Shown piece after piece: positions 4,105 through 5,399 of a stretch of 5,399 nucleotides of DNA. Each line of letters starts with the position of its first letter. Positions within the stretch are counted from its first letter, which is position 1. This DNA is from Chloroflexota bacterium. Its GTDB lineage: Bacteria; Chloroflexota; Dehalococcoidia; DSTF01; JACRBR01. The stretch covers positions 1 through 5,399 of the forward strand of contig JACRBR010000128.1 in NCBI GenBank assembly GCA_016213125.1, read 5' to 3'. The notes beneath the pieces are model-generated. The model was given only the letters and a program-made list of their open reading frames with translations. It had not been told where the DNA came from and made no database searches. Both the position numbers and the translations under genes were made by a program.

Positions 4105-5148
4105 CTACCCCCCGATGTACGACATCTCGACCTTCTTGTCGAGCCCATCCGTCGCCGCTGACCGGAGCTCCGAGTAGCGATCCTCGCGCGCAAGCCACAC
4201 CTCGCGCACGATGGCGGCGATGGAGTCATCGCTGCTGCCGTCGCGGACGCGCGCCCGCATGTCGGTGCCCTGCGCGGCGAAGAGGCAGGTATACAGCTTC
4301 CCGTCGGCGGAAAGCCGCGCGCGGGTGCAGTCGCCGCAGAACGGCTGTGTCACAGAAGTGATCACGCCGATCTCGCCGCTGCCTCCGGAGTAACGCCAGC
4401 GCCGCGCGACCTCGCCGCGATAGTTCGGATCGACGGGCTCGAGGGGCATCTCGGTGCTGATGCGATGCACGATCTCCGCGCCGGGAACCACGTCGTCCAG
4501 CCGCCACCCGTTCGAGTGACCGACGTCCATGTACTCGATGAACCGCAGGATGTGCCCGCGCTCCCGCGCCCAGCGCGCCAGCTCGACGACCGTGTGCTCG
4601 TTTACGCCGCGCTTCACCACGCAGTTGATCTTGACCGGCAGGCCGGCGGCTGAGCAAGCAGCGATGCCCTCCAGCACACGGTCTACCCCGAACCCGGCAT
4701 CATTCATCGAGCGGAAGACGGTGTCATCGAGTGAATCCAGGCTCACGGTGATGCGGCGCAGCCCGGCCGATGCCAGGGCGGACGCCTGCGCCGTGAGCAG
4801 CGAGCCGTTCGTGGTCAGCGCGATGTCCACGCCGTCGATCGCCCTCAGCATGCGGACCAGAGCGGGCAGTCCGGAGCGCAGCAGCGGCTCGCCGCCGGTG
4901 AGGCGCAGCTTGCGCACGCCCTGTGCGGCGAAGATGCGAGAGAGCCGCGCGATCTCCTCGAACGAGAGGATCTCGTCGCGCGGGAGGAACTCCCAGTCGG
5001 AACCGAAGACCTCGCGCGGCATGCAGTACCGACAGCGGAAGTTGCAGCGGTCGGTGACGGAGATCCGCAGATCGCGAAGCGGCCGCCCCAGGCGGTCGTG
5101 CGGTTGCACGCTTCCCGCGTCGTGCACTTCAGCCTGCTGCTGCGTCAC
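4105..5148 (-). CDS. moaA: GTP 3',8-cyclase MoaA (radical SAM)
   Basis: MoaA uses S-adenosylmethionine and two [4Fe-4S] clusters to cyclise GTP to 3',8-cyclo-GTP, the substrate of MoaC. The 347 residues fit the family. The radical SAM cluster motif is CNFRCRYC (Cys35, Cys39, Cys42), followed by the SAM-binding GGEP (85-88) and the strand segments LTTNGSLL and ITVSLDSL. The C-terminal cluster motif is complete: CGDCTRARLSADGKLYTC with Cys271, Cys274 and Cys288. The protein ends in SYIGG; a C-terminal GG is required for activity in characterised MoaA. The start is GTG at 5148, supported by AAGGAAG (5155-5161, complementary strand) and by N-terminal spacing to RDLRISVTDRC. The start lies inside the end of rdgB (20-bp overlap), suggesting translational coupling. 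Confidence 0.97.
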   Translation of the reverse strand: MTQQQAEVHDAGSVQPHDRLGRPLRDLRISVTDRCNFRCRYCMPREVFGSDWEFLPRDEILSFEEIARLSRIFAAQGVRKLRLTGGEPLLRSGLPALVRMLRAIDGVDIALTTNGSLLTAQASALASAGLRRITVSLDSLDDTVFRSMNDAGFGVDRVLEGIAACSAAGLPVKINCVVKRGVNEHTVVELARWARERGHILRFIEYMDVGHSNGWRLDDVVPGAEIVHRISTEMPLEPVDPNYRGEVARRWRYSGGSGEIGVITSVTQPFCGDCTRARLSADGKLYTCLFAAQGTDMRARVRDGSSDDSIAAIVREVWLAREDRYSELRSAATDGLDKKVEMSYIGG

Positions 5149-5399
5149 GTGACACTTCCTTCAAGACCTCCAGCGCCATCGCGGCCGCCTGTCCTCGATG
5201 GCTGATGCGGTTCTTCTCGTCCGGCGGCAGCTCGGCGCTGGTCTTCCCGCCGTAGCCTGGGACCACGAACACCGGATCGTAGCCGAAGCCGTGTGTGCCC
5301 CGCGACTCATGCGCGATGCGCCCTTCCCACGCCGCCTGCACGACGCGCGGCCGGCCGCCTTGGGGCGCGATCGCTATCGCGCAGACGAACCGCGCGGTG
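5129..5399 (-). CDS. rdgB: XTP/dITP (non-canonical purine NTP) pyrophosphatase, C-terminal part
   Basis: This HAM1/RdgB family enzyme hydrolyses ITP, dITP and XTP to monophosphates so that deaminated purines do not enter nucleic acids. The window shows the last 89 residues; the N-terminus, with the substrate-binding TxNxxK motif, lies beyond 5399. The visible part begins TARFVCAIAIAP, then EGRIAHESRGTHGFGYDPVF, with the family's GFGYDPVF motif, and DEKNRISHRGQA with the SHR nucleotide-binding motif. It ends in a short tail, EVSRDAAAG. The frame is open to the window edge, so this is truncation by the window and not a broken gene. The end overlaps the moaA start by 20 bp, placing it first in an rdgB-moaA-moaC operon as far as visible. 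A GTG at 5341 is an internal codon and not the start. Confidence 0.95.
   Translation of the reverse strand, partial: TARFVCAIAIAPQGGRPRVVQAAWEGRIAHESRGTHGFGYDPVFVVPGYGGKTSAELPPDEKNRISHRGQAAAMALEVLKEVSRDAAAG

Noticed and set aside
3288..4361. 357-residue open frame on the plus strand
   Set aside because: It begins in the intergenic repeats (its start reads HSERSEESS, typical of translated repeat DNA) and continues antisense to moaC and moaA.

Overview
GC-rich bacterial DNA (roughly 63-65% G+C by eye) with two blocks of genes facing each other. The ribosomal proteins, the MoaA/MoaC sequences and the style of the intergenic repeats would fit Chloroflexota (Dehalococcoidia-like), but that placement comes from general resemblance and is not proven. 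The short, mosaic repeats between genes and a suspicious gene chimera at the left edge suggest this may be a metagenome-assembled contig.

Left block, plus strand (1-1734): translation genes. The first reading frame (58-345) is a chimera. Its first ~76 residues are the N-terminus of ribosomal protein L1, and its last ~19 residues are the C-terminal tail of the transcription factor NusG. Intact rplK (L11, 513-935) and intact rplA (L1, 1021-1734) follow. The layout is what a tandem duplication of [nusG tail - rplK - rplA 5' part] would leave, or a false join of two strains during assembly. The usual next genes, rplJ and rplL, are absent; a 10-bp hairpin follows rplA instead.

Middle, plus strand (1848-3287): a 162-residue protein of unknown function, then a PHP-domain phosphatase of the histidinol-phosphatase HisJ family (histidine biosynthesis) with all expected metal-ligand motifs.

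Convergence zone (3288-3575): no gene. It is filled by two ~112-bp imperfect direct repeats with a 165-bp period, plus truncated pieces of the same modules.

Right block, minus strand (3576-5399): an apparent rdgB-moaA-moaC operon, transcribed right to left. RdgB (house-cleaning nucleotide pyrophosphatase) is cut by the window edge and overlaps the moaA start by 20 bp. MoaA and MoaC together catalyse the first step of molybdenum cofactor synthesis (GTP to cyclic pyranopterin monophosphate).

I saw no CRISPR array, tRNA, rRNA, transposase or defence system. The items most worth checking are the L1-NusG chimera and the modular intergenic repeats. The other protein-coding genes look ordinary, apart from one unknown protein.
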